From the NCBI GenBank assembly GCA_958295845.1, contig OY282376.1:2431022-2495021 (forward strand): a stretch of 64,000 nucleotides of DNA, written 5' to 3'. The translations under genes were made by a program, and so were the position numbers. The notes below the pieces were generated by a model, which saw only the letters and a program-made list of their open reading frames with translations, had not been told where the DNA came from and ran no database searches. Positions within the stretch are counted from its first letter, which is position 1. Every line of letters starts with the position of its first letter. The DNA comes from Caldilineaceae bacterium (lineage in GTDB: Bacteria > Chloroflexota > Anaerolineae > Caldilineales > Caldilineaceae). Shown piece after piece: positions 18,353 through 26,120 of the stretch.

Positions 18353-19003
18353 ATGGCTAAGAGATCACTGATGATGTGGGGCGGCTGGGAAGGCCACGAA
18401 CCAAAGCAGTGCGTGGATATATTTGCCCCTCTGATCGAGGATGCCGGCTTTGACGTAGACGTGGAGACTTCCCTCGATATCTACACCGACGCGGAGCGCA
18501 TGGCCACCTACGACGTCATCACGCAGGTCTATACGATGAGCTCAATCACAAAGGAACAGGAAAAAGGCCTTCTCGAAACCATCGCCAACGGGGCTGGATT
18601 CGCCGGCTGGCACGGCGGAATGGCCGACGCCTTTCGCCAGAACACCGAATATCAATTCATGGTCGGCGGGCAGTGGGTAGCCCACCCGGGCAACATCATC
18701 GACTATACCGTCAATATAGGCGATCAAAGTGACCCGATCACCGCGGGGCTGAGCGACTTTGCCATGCATAGCGAACAGTACCTGTTGCACGTCGACCCCA
18801 GCAACGAGGTTCTCGCCACAACGACCTTTTCCGGCGAACACGCCCCCTGGATCGATGGGACCGTCATGCCAGTCGTCTGGAAGCGCCGCTGGGGCCAGGG
18901 CAAAATCTTCTACTGCTCATTGGGCCACGTGGCCAAGGATTTCGATGTCCCCGAGGCCAAGGAAATCGTGCGCAGGGGAATCGTCTGGGCGGCGAGAGAC
19001 TGA
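18353..19003 (+). CDS. ThuA-like domain protein (class I glutamine-amidotransferase-like fold)
   Basis: 216 residues from ATG 18353 ([17 protein letters not shown]), chosen because AAGGAG precedes it; frames extending further 5' lack similarity. ThuA family features: [15 protein letters not shown] at the start, the [21 protein letters not shown] segment with the conserved Gly-Trp-His, [24 protein letters not shown], and the terminal [17 protein letters not shown]. ThuA proteins occur with sugar-utilisation genes (trehalose use in rhizobia); biochemical activity is poorly known. It is followed by an oxidoreductase of the Gfo/Idh/MocA family, a frequent partnership for processing oxidised or modified sugars. 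Confidence 0.85.
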   Translation: MAKRSLMMWGGWEGHEPKQCVDIFAPLIEDAGFDVDVETSLDIYTDAERMATYDVITQVYTMSSITKEQEKGLLETIANGAGFAGWHGGMADAFRQNTEYQFMVGGQWVAHPGNIIDYTVNIGDQSDPITAGLSDFAMHSEQYLLHVDPSNEVLATTTFSGEHAPWIDGTVMPVVWKRRWGQGKIFYCSLGHVAKDFDVPEAKEIVRRGIVWAARD

Positions 19004-19010
19004 CCAGAGC

Positions 19011-19112
19011 CAGCAGGTTTGCCCGACCAGTAGGTTTGTCAGACGAGTAGGTTTGTCAGACCAGTAGGTTTGTCAGACCAGTAGGTTTGTCCGACCAATA
19101 GGTTTGTCCCAA
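19011..19112. repeat. Six tandem 17-bp repeats between the ThuA and oxidoreductase genes
   Basis: Six uninterrupted copies of CAGTAGGTTTGTCAGAC-type units (consensus CAGTAGGTTTGTCMGAC), starting at 19011, 19028, 19045, 19062, 19079 and 19096. The middle units are nearly identical, the outer ones degenerate. They fill almost all of the 136-bp gap and end 27 bp before the next start codon. Confidence 0.9.
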
Positions 19113-19139
19113 TTGCATAGGCATCAGGAGTAGACAGAG

Positions 19140-20249
19140 ATGACAATGGAACTACCGGCGCGTATCGGTCTGGTTGGTTGCGGCATCATCAGCAGCAGGT
19201 ACATTGAAGTCATCGCAGAATTGCCGGAGATCGAAATCGTCGCTTGCGCCGACGCGATCCATGCTGCCGCAGAAGCCCAGGCCCAAAAGTATGGACTCGC
19301 GGCCCTGTCTCTGGACGACCTGTATGCCGCGCAAAACATCGACATCGTGCTCAATCTCACACCGCCTCCGGCACACTATTCTGTCGGCAAGGCAGCGCTG
19401 GAAGCCGGCAAAGCAGTCTATAGCGAGAAGCCGCTTGCTGCCACATTCGCCGAGGGAAAGGCATTGCTGGAGCTGGCCAGCCAGAAGAATCTTCGCATCG
19501 GCTGTGCGCCCGACACCTTTCTCGGCGCCGGCCATCAGTCGGCTCGACTCTACCTGGATGAAGGTATTGTCGGCGCCCCAGTGGCGGCCAACGCCTTTAT
19601 GATGAGCCGTGGACACGAATACTGGCACGCCAACCCGGCCTTCTTCTACAAACCCGGTGGCGGCCCCATGTTGGACATGGGCGTCTATTACATCACGGCG
19701 CTCGTCCATCTTCTCGGCCCGGTGAGTCGCGTGACCGGTTCAGCCCGGGCAACCTGGTCGCAGCGCACCATCCACAGCGAGCCCCGCAGAGGCGAGATTA
19801 TCGATGTTGAGGTTCCAACCTACGTCACCGGCGTCCTCGACTTCGAGTCCGGCGCTGTCGGCACCGTCATCACCACCTTTGATACGCAGGCATCCGCGCT
19901 GCCCCGAATCGAACTGTACGGCGCGACGGGCACACTCAATCTGCCCGATCCAAACACATTCGGCGGTCCGCTGCAGATTCGTACCCACGCCGACGATTCG
20001 TGGAAGGACCTGCCGCTTCGATTCGGTCACGCCGGCAACAGCCGCGGCATTGGCCCTGCCGATATGGCGGTCAGTACGAACGAAGGAGTTCAGCATCGGG
20101 CCACCGGCGAAATGGCGCTCCACGTGCTTGAGATCATGGAAGCAATACATGTAGCCTCAGAAACTGGCCGCCACGTAGACCTGACCACGCGTTGCGAACG
20201 CCCGCAGCCGCTCCCCGAAGGCGAATATGCCGGGGTCAGGCCGGCATAG
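19140..20249 (+). CDS. Gfo/Idh/MocA family NAD(P)-dependent oxidoreductase
   Basis: 369 residues. Rossmann fold at the N-terminus (IGLVGCGIISSRYIEVIAEL, residues ~9-28), the DIVLNLTPPPAHY segment, and the catalytic EKPLAATFAEG motif (Glu-Lys-Pro). The C-terminal domain has GGGPMLDMGVYYI, the family signature holding Asp and His/Tyr substrate contacts, and the edge strands VTGVLDFESGAVGTV. These enzymes oxidise or reduce a sugar or inositol hydroxyl. ATG 19140 has CAGGAG ten bases upstream. Sits between ThuA and RtcB, all reading rightward. Confidence 0.93.
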   Translation: MTMELPARIGLVGCGIISSRYIEVIAELPEIEIVACADAIHAAAEAQAQKYGLAALSLDDLYAAQNIDIVLNLTPPPAHYSVGKAALEAGKAVYSEKPLAATFAEGKALLELASQKNLRIGCAPDTFLGAGHQSARLYLDEGIVGAPVAANAFMMSRGHEYWHANPAFFYKPGGGPMLDMGVYYITALVHLLGPVSRVTGSARATWSQRTIHSEPRRGEIIDVEVPTYVTGVLDFESGAVGTVITTFDTQASALPRIELYGATGTLNLPDPNTFGGPLQIRTHADDSWKDLPLRFGHAGNSRGIGPADMAVSTNEGVQHRATGEMALHVLEIMEAIHVASETGRHVDLTTRCERPQPLPEGEYAGVRPA

Positions 20250-20319
20250 CCGCAACCACAGCGCCTGTCAGGTAGCGTGGCCTCTCTGCTGTTCACCTAC
20301 GCGTGTCATCGAGGAAAAA

Positions 20320-21564
20320 ATGACGGTTGAAATGATTCAGGGCATTCCAGTCTGGGGCGATCCCCTGGACAACGCAGTCGCCCAGATCATCAATTGCGCC
20401 GGCGAAGCCGACGCAGTCGCGTTGATGGCCGACCACCATTTGGGCTACTCGGTTCCCATCGGCGGTGTAGTCGCCTATCGCGACAAGCTGAATCCTGCCG
20501 GGGTCGGTTACGATATAGCCTGCGGTAACAAGGCTGTCCGTCTGGATATCCCGGCTGCTGAGGTTAAGGCAAACATTCAAACCATCATGGATGACGTCTG
20601 GCGAACAATCTCCTTTGGCATCGGTCGCAAGAACAAAGAAAGGGTAGATCATAAGCTCTTCGACGACGATCCGGCATGGCACTTGCCCGTTGCCAGCAAC
20701 CTCAAAAAACTGGCATCCGAACAGCTGGGAACGGTTGGAAGCGGAAATCACTACGTCGATATCTTCGAGGATGAGAAGAACCGCATCTGGGTTGGTGTCC
20801 ACTTTGGGTCCAGGGGGTTGGGGCACCGTCTGGCGACCCACTTCATGAAGGCGGCCGACCGCGAGCGGACCGGTCCACAGGAGCCCGCACCCGTCAAAAA
20901 GAAGCGTTCCCGCCGCCGGCGCAGCGCATTGGAAGTCATTCCAAGCCTCCTGCCTGTCGACTCGAACCTTGGTCAGGAGTATCTGGCCTGTATGCTATTG
21001 GCCGGCCGCTATGCCTACGCCGGGAGGAACTGGGTCTGCAAGCGAGTCGCCGCGCTGCTGGGCGGACACATCGTCGAAGAGATTCACAACCACCACAACT
21101 TTGCCTGGAAAGAGGACCACAACGGTGAATCCCTTTGGGTCACTCGCAAAGGGGCGACCCCGGCATTCCCCGGGCAGAAAGGATTCGTCGGCGGCTCGAT
21201 GGGCGATGTCTCGGTCGTTCTGGAAGGCGTCGAAAGCGAAGAAGGCCCCATGGCTCTCTACTCCACCGTTCACGGTGCCGGCCGGCTGATGTCGCGCACG
21301 CAGGCTGCCGGCCGCGTCCGCTGGAGAAAGGGACGTAGGGTTCAACTGAAGGAAGGGCAGATCCACCGCGACCAGATGCTCGACTCAGTCCGCAGGATAG
21401 GCGCTACACTGCGCGGGGCCGGAACGGACGAGGCGCCCCAGGCCTACAAGCGCCTCCCGGAAGTTCTGGAGCATCACCGCAACTCGATTCGAATTCTCCA
21501 TACACTCAGGCCACTGGGCGTAGCCATGGCTGGCGAAAACGAATACGACCCGTACCGAGACTGA
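20320..21564 (+). CDS. rtcB: RtcB-family RNA ligase
   Basis: 414 residues from ATG 20320 (GAGG five bases upstream); the frame open further 5' overlaps the previous gene and is not similar to the family. Metal and guanylate sites are all present: GVGYDIACG (Asp, Cys), GTVGSGNHYVDI (His), GVHFGSRGLGH (His), EIHNHHNF (His), WVTRKGATPAFPGQ, and the HGAGRLMSR loop whose His takes GMP. RtcB joins 2',3'-cyclic phosphate or 3'-phosphate to 5'-OH RNA ends using GTP and Mn2+. A Lys/Arg-rich insert (VKKKRSRRRRSA, about residues 189-200) is unusual. No Archease gene or intein is present. It follows the oxidoreductase by 70 bp. Confidence 0.92.
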   Translation: MTVEMIQGIPVWGDPLDNAVAQIINCAGEADAVALMADHHLGYSVPIGGVVAYRDKLNPAGVGYDIACGNKAVRLDIPAAEVKANIQTIMDDVWRTISFGIGRKNKERVDHKLFDDDPAWHLPVASNLKKLASEQLGTVGSGNHYVDIFEDEKNRIWVGVHFGSRGLGHRLATHFMKAADRERTGPQEPAPVKKKRSRRRRSALEVIPSLLPVDSNLGQEYLACMLLAGRYAYAGRNWVCKRVAALLGGHIVEEIHNHHNFAWKEDHNGESLWVTRKGATPAFPGQKGFVGGSMGDVSVVLEGVESEEGPMALYSTVHGAGRLMSRTQAAGRVRWRKGRRVQLKEGQIHRDQMLDSVRRIGATLRGAGTDEAPQAYKRLPEVLEHHRNSIRILHTLRPLGVAMAGENEYDPYRD

Positions 21565-21648
21565 ATAGCGCCACTACTTGACTGACCAACTGTCCCCCAA
21601 AGAGGAAAGCCTGGCTAGACGCCCTCCTTCCAGGATGTAGCAGGTAGT

Positions 21649-21930
21649 CTAGCCCGCACGCTCCTCCCCAATCAACCCTCGATCCTCTGCTTCGCCCAAA
21701 ACAGCCTGTATCGTCTCAACAAGCTGACGCGCCCCCTCGACGCTCAGTTCCACCGCTACGCGGGCGCCGGGCCCGTAGCTCTCGTTGACGAAGTCGATGT
21801 TGAGCGCGTGCTCCTCCGGCGAATGGAAGGGATGGTCCCAGCTGACGTTCGCCTGGTTCATGTCAAACCAGCCGTCGGTTCCTCTGCCAAACCCTTCGAC
21901 AATAGCCTTCTGACTTATCATCGTACACAT
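21649..21930 (-). CDS. Small DUF6295-like protein of unknown function
   Basis: 93 residues starting MCTMISQ, acidic, no signal or membrane segment. The pattern GxGRGTDGWFDMNQANVSWDHP, ALNIDFVNESYGPGARVAVEL, then an Ala/Glu-rich helix, is like a small family (DUF6295) I know mainly from Actinobacteria; assignment is from memory of the motif. It lies 60 bp after the dienelactone hydrolase gene and reads with it, so the two may be co-transcribed. Function unknown. Confidence 0.65.
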   Translation of the reverse strand: MCTMISQKAIVEGFGRGTDGWFDMNQANVSWDHPFHSPEEHALNIDFVNESYGPGARVAVELSVEGARQLVETIQAVLGEAEDRGLIGEERAG

Positions 21931-21990
21931 TTCTCTGCTCCCACTGGGTTGAAGTCCCCCCTAAGATAAATCTCTCTTCCGGTCTACGAC

Positions 21991-22749
21991 TCAACCGGAC
22001 AGCTTCTGGTCCAGAAACGTCCAGATCTTTTCCCAGCCGTCCACCGCTTGGGCCTGCCGATAGCTTGGACGGTGGTAATAGAAAAAGCCGTGTCCAGCCC
22101 CCTCATACATGTGGAACTCAAATTCCTTTCCGTGCTTCTTGAGGGCCTCTTCATGGATGGCCACGTCATCGGTAGTCGGGCTGTGATCCTCGGCGCCGAA
22201 CAGACCTAACACGGGGCTGTCCAGGTCGGCAGTGTAGTCGATCGGCGCAACCGGCCTCTGGGGTGTAATTTGGTCAGCCGGCATCACAACACCGCCGCCC
22301 CAGCAGTCGACGACCGCGTCGAATCCACTGACGCGGCTCGCTGCCAGCACCGCGTGCCTGCCGCCCGAGCAAGTGCCAAAGACTCCCACCTTCCCGTTCA
22401 CATAGGGGAGTGCCCGCAGATACTGCATCGAGGCTTCCAGGTCGGCAACCGCCTGATCGTCAGGGACGCCGCCATCAGCCCGAACCGCTGCCGCCACATC
22501 ATCGGGCGAGCCGTGCCCGAAACGTTCGTACAAATTCGGCGAGATAGTGACGTAGCCGTGGTGGGCGAACCTGCGGGTGGCCTCGCGATACCACTCATCC
22601 CAGCCGGGCATATGGTGGATCAAAACCATCCCGGGAAACGGGCCTGCCCCCATAGGGCGGGCACAGTAGGCGAGGACGCGATCTCCATTGTCACCACGGA
22701 TGGCGACGGTCTCTGCAACCATTCCCTCATACTGATCGGTTGTGTACAT
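21991..22749 (-). CDS. Dienelactone hydrolase family protein
   Basis: 252 residues, alpha/beta-hydrolase fold. Nucleophile elbow FGTCSGGRHA (Cys at about residue 126, the dienelactone-hydrolase type G-x-C-x-G-G), acid in LFGAEDHSP, and His in GAGHGFFYYHRPSY. FPGMVLIHHMPGWDEW supplies the oxyanion region. Family members hydrolyse dienelactones in chlorocatechol breakdown, but many act on other lactones or esters, so the substrate stays open. ATG 22749 has AGGAG eight bases before it. No aromatic-degradation genes are near. The 440 bp between it and the Nudix gene shows no further gene. Confidence 0.9.
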   Translation of the reverse strand: MYTTDQYEGMVAETVAIRGDNGDRVLAYCARPMGAGPFPGMVLIHHMPGWDEWYREATRRFAHHGYVTISPNLYERFGHGSPDDVAAAVRADGGVPDDQAVADLEASMQYLRALPYVNGKVGVFGTCSGGRHAVLAASRVSGFDAVVDCWGGGVVMPADQITPQRPVAPIDYTADLDSPVLGLFGAEDHSPTTDDVAIHEEALKKHGKEFEFHMYEGAGHGFFYYHRPSYRQAQAVDGWEKIWTFLDQKLSG

Positions 22750-23190
22750 AGCATTTTCTCCTGTAGTCTTCTTCTCTGGTTGAAGTCGTGGAGACTGGGG
22801 CTGGGCATCGGTGTACAGGCGTCGCCGGACCCAACAGAAAGATCTGGGGACTTGTGGAACTTCCCGGAAACTGTCCTCAAGAATAGCACATTGGAGAGTG
22901 AATTGCTCTACACCGCCACCAGGAAAAGCGTTATCATTAACTTGATTTGTACTACGTGGGCGACTAAAATAGGTAGAATTAGGTCAACTACGCCATTTAC
23001 GTGTCTGCCACTGCCCGATTCCAACGCTTGAACGTCTAATTTCATGGTCCACCCTGTTGTGCAGGCACGCCCTACAGGCAAGAAGAATGGAAGTTCGCCC
23101 TGACTCTCCGAACAGTTCCCAGGCGCTCGGCGCGAGGTCCAACAAGTGGTGCAGGTCTACAGAGCAAATTCAGCCCGAAAAGGTGACCAG

Positions 23191-23946
23191 ATGAACATTC
23201 TGCCACATGCCGTCAACCGCTTCAACGGCATCGAAATCAACACCGAAGTTCTGCCCACAGATGTTGCTTCCTTCGAGCAAAGTCTCGCCTCCTCTCTGGT
23301 TAAGTGGATCCAGGACGGCCGCTTTCTCGTCTGGTTGCATCTCCCAATTGAACGGGCTGCCCTCATTCCAATCTCCACCGCGGCAGGCTTCGAATTCCAC
23401 CACACCGAGCCGAACTATGTTCTACTTGTCCGCAGACTGGAAGAGGATGCTCTGGTACCCGGGTACGCAACCCACTACATCGGCGCAGGCGGAGTCGTCA
23501 TCAATGAGGATCGGGAGCTCCTGGTCGTCTCTGAAAGGCATCGCGGTTCTTCCCGGGCCTACTATAAGCTTCCCGGCGGCGCGCTCCATCCGGGCGAACA
23601 CCTGGCTACGGCTGTAGTGCGCGAGGTTCTTGAAGAGACAGGGATCGAGACAAAGTTCGAGGCCGTGGTCTGCTGGCGGCATTGGCATGGATACCGCTAC
23701 GGTAAGTCGGACATTTATTTCATTTGCCGGCTCTCCCCGTTGACCCACGCCATTGAACGTGACGACTGGGAGATAGACGAGTGCCTGTGGATGCCGGTCG
23801 GCGAGTATCTGCAGCATGAACTGGTAGGCGACTTCAATCGCGCAATCGTCGAGGCGGCCATCAAAACGCCAGGGCTGAGAAATGGATGGATGGACGGATA
23901 CGATGATCCCACCATGCGGGAGTTCTACTGGCCTGACTACGAATAA
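23191..23946 (+). CDS. Nudix hydrolase with NUDT6-type N-terminal domain
   Basis: 251 residues from ATG 23191 (MNILPHAVNRFNGIEIN; AAAGGTGA upstream). Residues 8-85 match the pre-Nudix domain of NUDT6 and plant NUDX2/8 proteins (RFNGIEIN, GRFLVWLHLPIERAALIPI, GFEFHHTEPNYVLLVRRL). The Nudix box GGALHPGEHLATAVVREVLEETG follows GX5EX7REUXEEXGU. The fold hydrolyses nucleoside diphosphates linked to another moiety. The two-domain form is better known in eukaryotes but occurs in bacteria. Stands alone. Confidence 0.9.
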   Translation: MNILPHAVNRFNGIEINTEVLPTDVASFEQSLASSLVKWIQDGRFLVWLHLPIERAALIPISTAAGFEFHHTEPNYVLLVRRLEEDALVPGYATHYIGAGGVVINEDRELLVVSERHRGSSRAYYKLPGGALHPGEHLATAVVREVLEETGIETKFEAVVCWRHWHGYRYGKSDIYFICRLSPLTHAIERDDWEIDECLWMPVGEYLQHELVGDFNRAIVEAAIKTPGLRNGWMDGYDDPTMREFYWPDYE

Positions 23947-24148
23947 CTGAGTCCCCACAAAGTGGCCCAGGATGGCATGCCAGCCATGGCAAGTTCGAGC
24001 GCGACGGGATCCGTACTCTAGTCGTCACAGGTGGCAAGAGTCTCAGTCCAAACGCGATGCCATTCCGGGCCGCAGAAACAGTCTTCTTTCGTCCCCCCTT
24101 CGACTAAACAGAAAACTGGTCCCCGCCAACGAGTTTGGAGTAGATAGT

Positions 24149-26023
24149 GTGCGTGTAAAACCAAGCAACGGGAATCCACGAGCAGAACGTGGACTGATAT
24201 CGAATTTCATGCGGGTAGTGCTAATTGCAATTGCGGCCTCATTCATGGCTGCCGGATGCGACTTCTCAACTGGTCAGCTGGAAACGGCACTCTGCTCCAA
24301 TGGCATCGCCGTGGACAATCATACCGAAAACATGGGCCTGGTTGATGACTGTGCCGTGCTACTGGGACTCAGAGATAAACTTGCAGGGCAGGCTACCCTG
24401 AATTGGAGCGCCCAACACCCGATGGCAGATTGGGAAGGCGTCACTATCGACCCCGAGGCGACCCCGCTGCGTGTGACCGAGATTCGCCTCGATGGCAGAG
24501 GACTGACGGGCGAACTGCCGCCTTCTCTGGGAACTCTCTCCAAACTTGAAGGGCTCTGGCTTCACGGCAATCGCCTGCACGGCGTGATCCCGGCTGAGCT
24601 GGGCAGCCTGGTCAACCTGGAATGGTTGTGGCTGTACGATAACCGGCTCACCGGAGAGATTCCGATCGGGCTGGGCGCGCTCTCAGAGCTGCAAGGACTC
24701 GGTCTTCACGAGAACCATCTGACCGGACCAATTCCGACCGAACTCGGCGCGCTCACCAAACTCACGTGGCTGCGCTTGGACGGCAACCGCCTCTCCGGCA
24801 CGATTCCAGTAACAATCGGCTCTCTGGTCAATCTCGAAGGTCTGGGTCTTCACCGGAACCAGCTCACCGGCAACATTCCCCCTGAGCTTGGTGGCCTAAC
24901 CAACGTTGAGTGGCTCCGGATCGATTGCAACCATTTGGAAGGTGACATCCCGGCGGGCCTGGGCTTGCTACAAAACCTGGAAGGTCTGGGCCTTCAGGAA
25001 AACCACCTCACCGGGGATATCCCGCCGGAGCTTGGCAATCTCACCAATCTGGACTGGCTCCATCTCTTCAATAACGATCTGACTGGATCAATCCCCACAG
25101 CGTTGGGCGATCTCACCAATTTGGTATGGCTGCGAATTGACGGAAACGGCCTGTCGGGCCCGGTTCCCAGTGAACTGAGCAAGCTGACCAACCTGCGTGA
25201 ACTGGATCTCTCCGACAACAGACTATCCGGTCCAATCCCAGTTGAGTTGAGTACGCTCTCCCGGCTGGAATGGCTAAGACTCAATGACAATCGACTCGAG
25301 GGAGAGATTCCCATCGAGCTCACACACCTCGGCAAAATGCGTGAACTGGGGCTCGCAGATAACCGGCTAACCGGCGAAATACCCCCGGAGCTAAGCAACC
25401 TACTCTTTCTGGAAGGACTGGACCTCCAGGGAAACCAGTTAACTGGGCCCATACCTGGCACATTGGGAGTACTGTCAGACCTTGAGTGGCTGCATCTCCA
25501 AAGCAACCGTCTCACAGGCGAGATTCCCCGCGAACTGGGCGCCTTGAACAAACTCCAGTGGCTTCGGTTGGACGGCAACGAGTTGACTGGTGAAATCCCT
25601 TCATCATTGGGTACATTACTGGATCTGAAAGAGTTGCGCCTGAACGAAAACAGACTGACCGGCGGGATTCCGCCTGGGCTGAGTGAGCTGGAGAGTCTCC
25701 GCCAGTTAGACCTCGCAGCAAACAGGCTGACCGGTGGCATACCACCTGCACTTAGTGCCCTTGAAGACCTTAGGTCGCTGCTGCTTGACGACAACAGGTT
25801 GACATTCGAAATCCCTGCCGCTTTGGGCTCAATGTCGAATCTGAGGGAGCTGGGACTCAGCAGGAATGACCTGTCGGGGACCGTCCCCGAAGAACTGGGA
25901 GAATTTGCCAACCTGAGAACACTACGTTTGGCCGGCAACCTTCTTGGCGGATGCCTTCCCCAGACGCTTAGCAAAGTCAGCAATAGCGATCTGCCCGATA
26001 CAGGACTTCCCTACTGCGAGTGA
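24149..26023 (+). CDS. Plant-type leucine-rich-repeat lipoprotein
   Basis: About 624 residues. I start at GTG 24149 (GGAG eight bases upstream); ATG 24209 is the alternative and an ATG at 23972 is open but unlikely. A hydrophobic segment ends in the lipobox MAAGC (Cys ~37), so the protein should be lipid-anchored outside the cell. Next is a cap resembling plant LRR N-terminal domains (LLGLRDKLAG, LNWSAQHPMADWEGV). Then come about 21 repeats of 24 residues with the plant-specific consensus LxxNxLTGxIPxxLGxLxxL, to the end (GCLPQTLSK). Such ribbons bind proteins or glycans. In bacteria this subclass is uncommon and is often interpreted as adhesion or host contact. No anchor other than the lipid is visible. 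Confidence 0.85.
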   Translation: MRVKPSNGNPRAERGLISNFMRVVLIAIAASFMAAGCDFSTGQLETALCSNGIAVDNHTENMGLVDDCAVLLGLRDKLAGQATLNWSAQHPMADWEGVTIDPEATPLRVTEIRLDGRGLTGELPPSLGTLSKLEGLWLHGNRLHGVIPAELGSLVNLEWLWLYDNRLTGEIPIGLGALSELQGLGLHENHLTGPIPTELGALTKLTWLRLDGNRLSGTIPVTIGSLVNLEGLGLHRNQLTGNIPPELGGLTNVEWLRIDCNHLEGDIPAGLGLLQNLEGLGLQENHLTGDIPPELGNLTNLDWLHLFNNDLTGSIPTALGDLTNLVWLRIDGNGLSGPVPSELSKLTNLRELDLSDNRLSGPIPVELSTLSRLEWLRLNDNRLEGEIPIELTHLGKMRELGLADNRLTGEIPPELSNLLFLEGLDLQGNQLTGPIPGTLGVLSDLEWLHLQSNRLTGEIPRELGALNKLQWLRLDGNELTGEIPSSLGTLLDLKELRLNENRLTGGIPPGLSELESLRQLDLAANRLTGGIPPALSALEDLRSLLLDDNRLTFEIPAALGSMSNLRELGLSRNDLSGTVPEELGEFANLRTLRLAGNLLGGCLPQTLSKVSNSDLPDTGLPYCE

Positions 26024-26120
26024 AGCAGATCGATGAAGGACGCGGCTTGCTCTCCAAGCATATAGGAACTTTCCGCAAACAGTCCGCAAAGTTGAACGCA
26101 CACAATTTAGGAGCCGTAAG

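Noticed and set aside
24994-25983. 329-codon leftward frame opposite the LRR gene
   Set aside because: It mirrors the 72-bp LRR codon period on the other strand, and its Ser/Arg/Pro-rich product has no domain; an artefact of the repeats.
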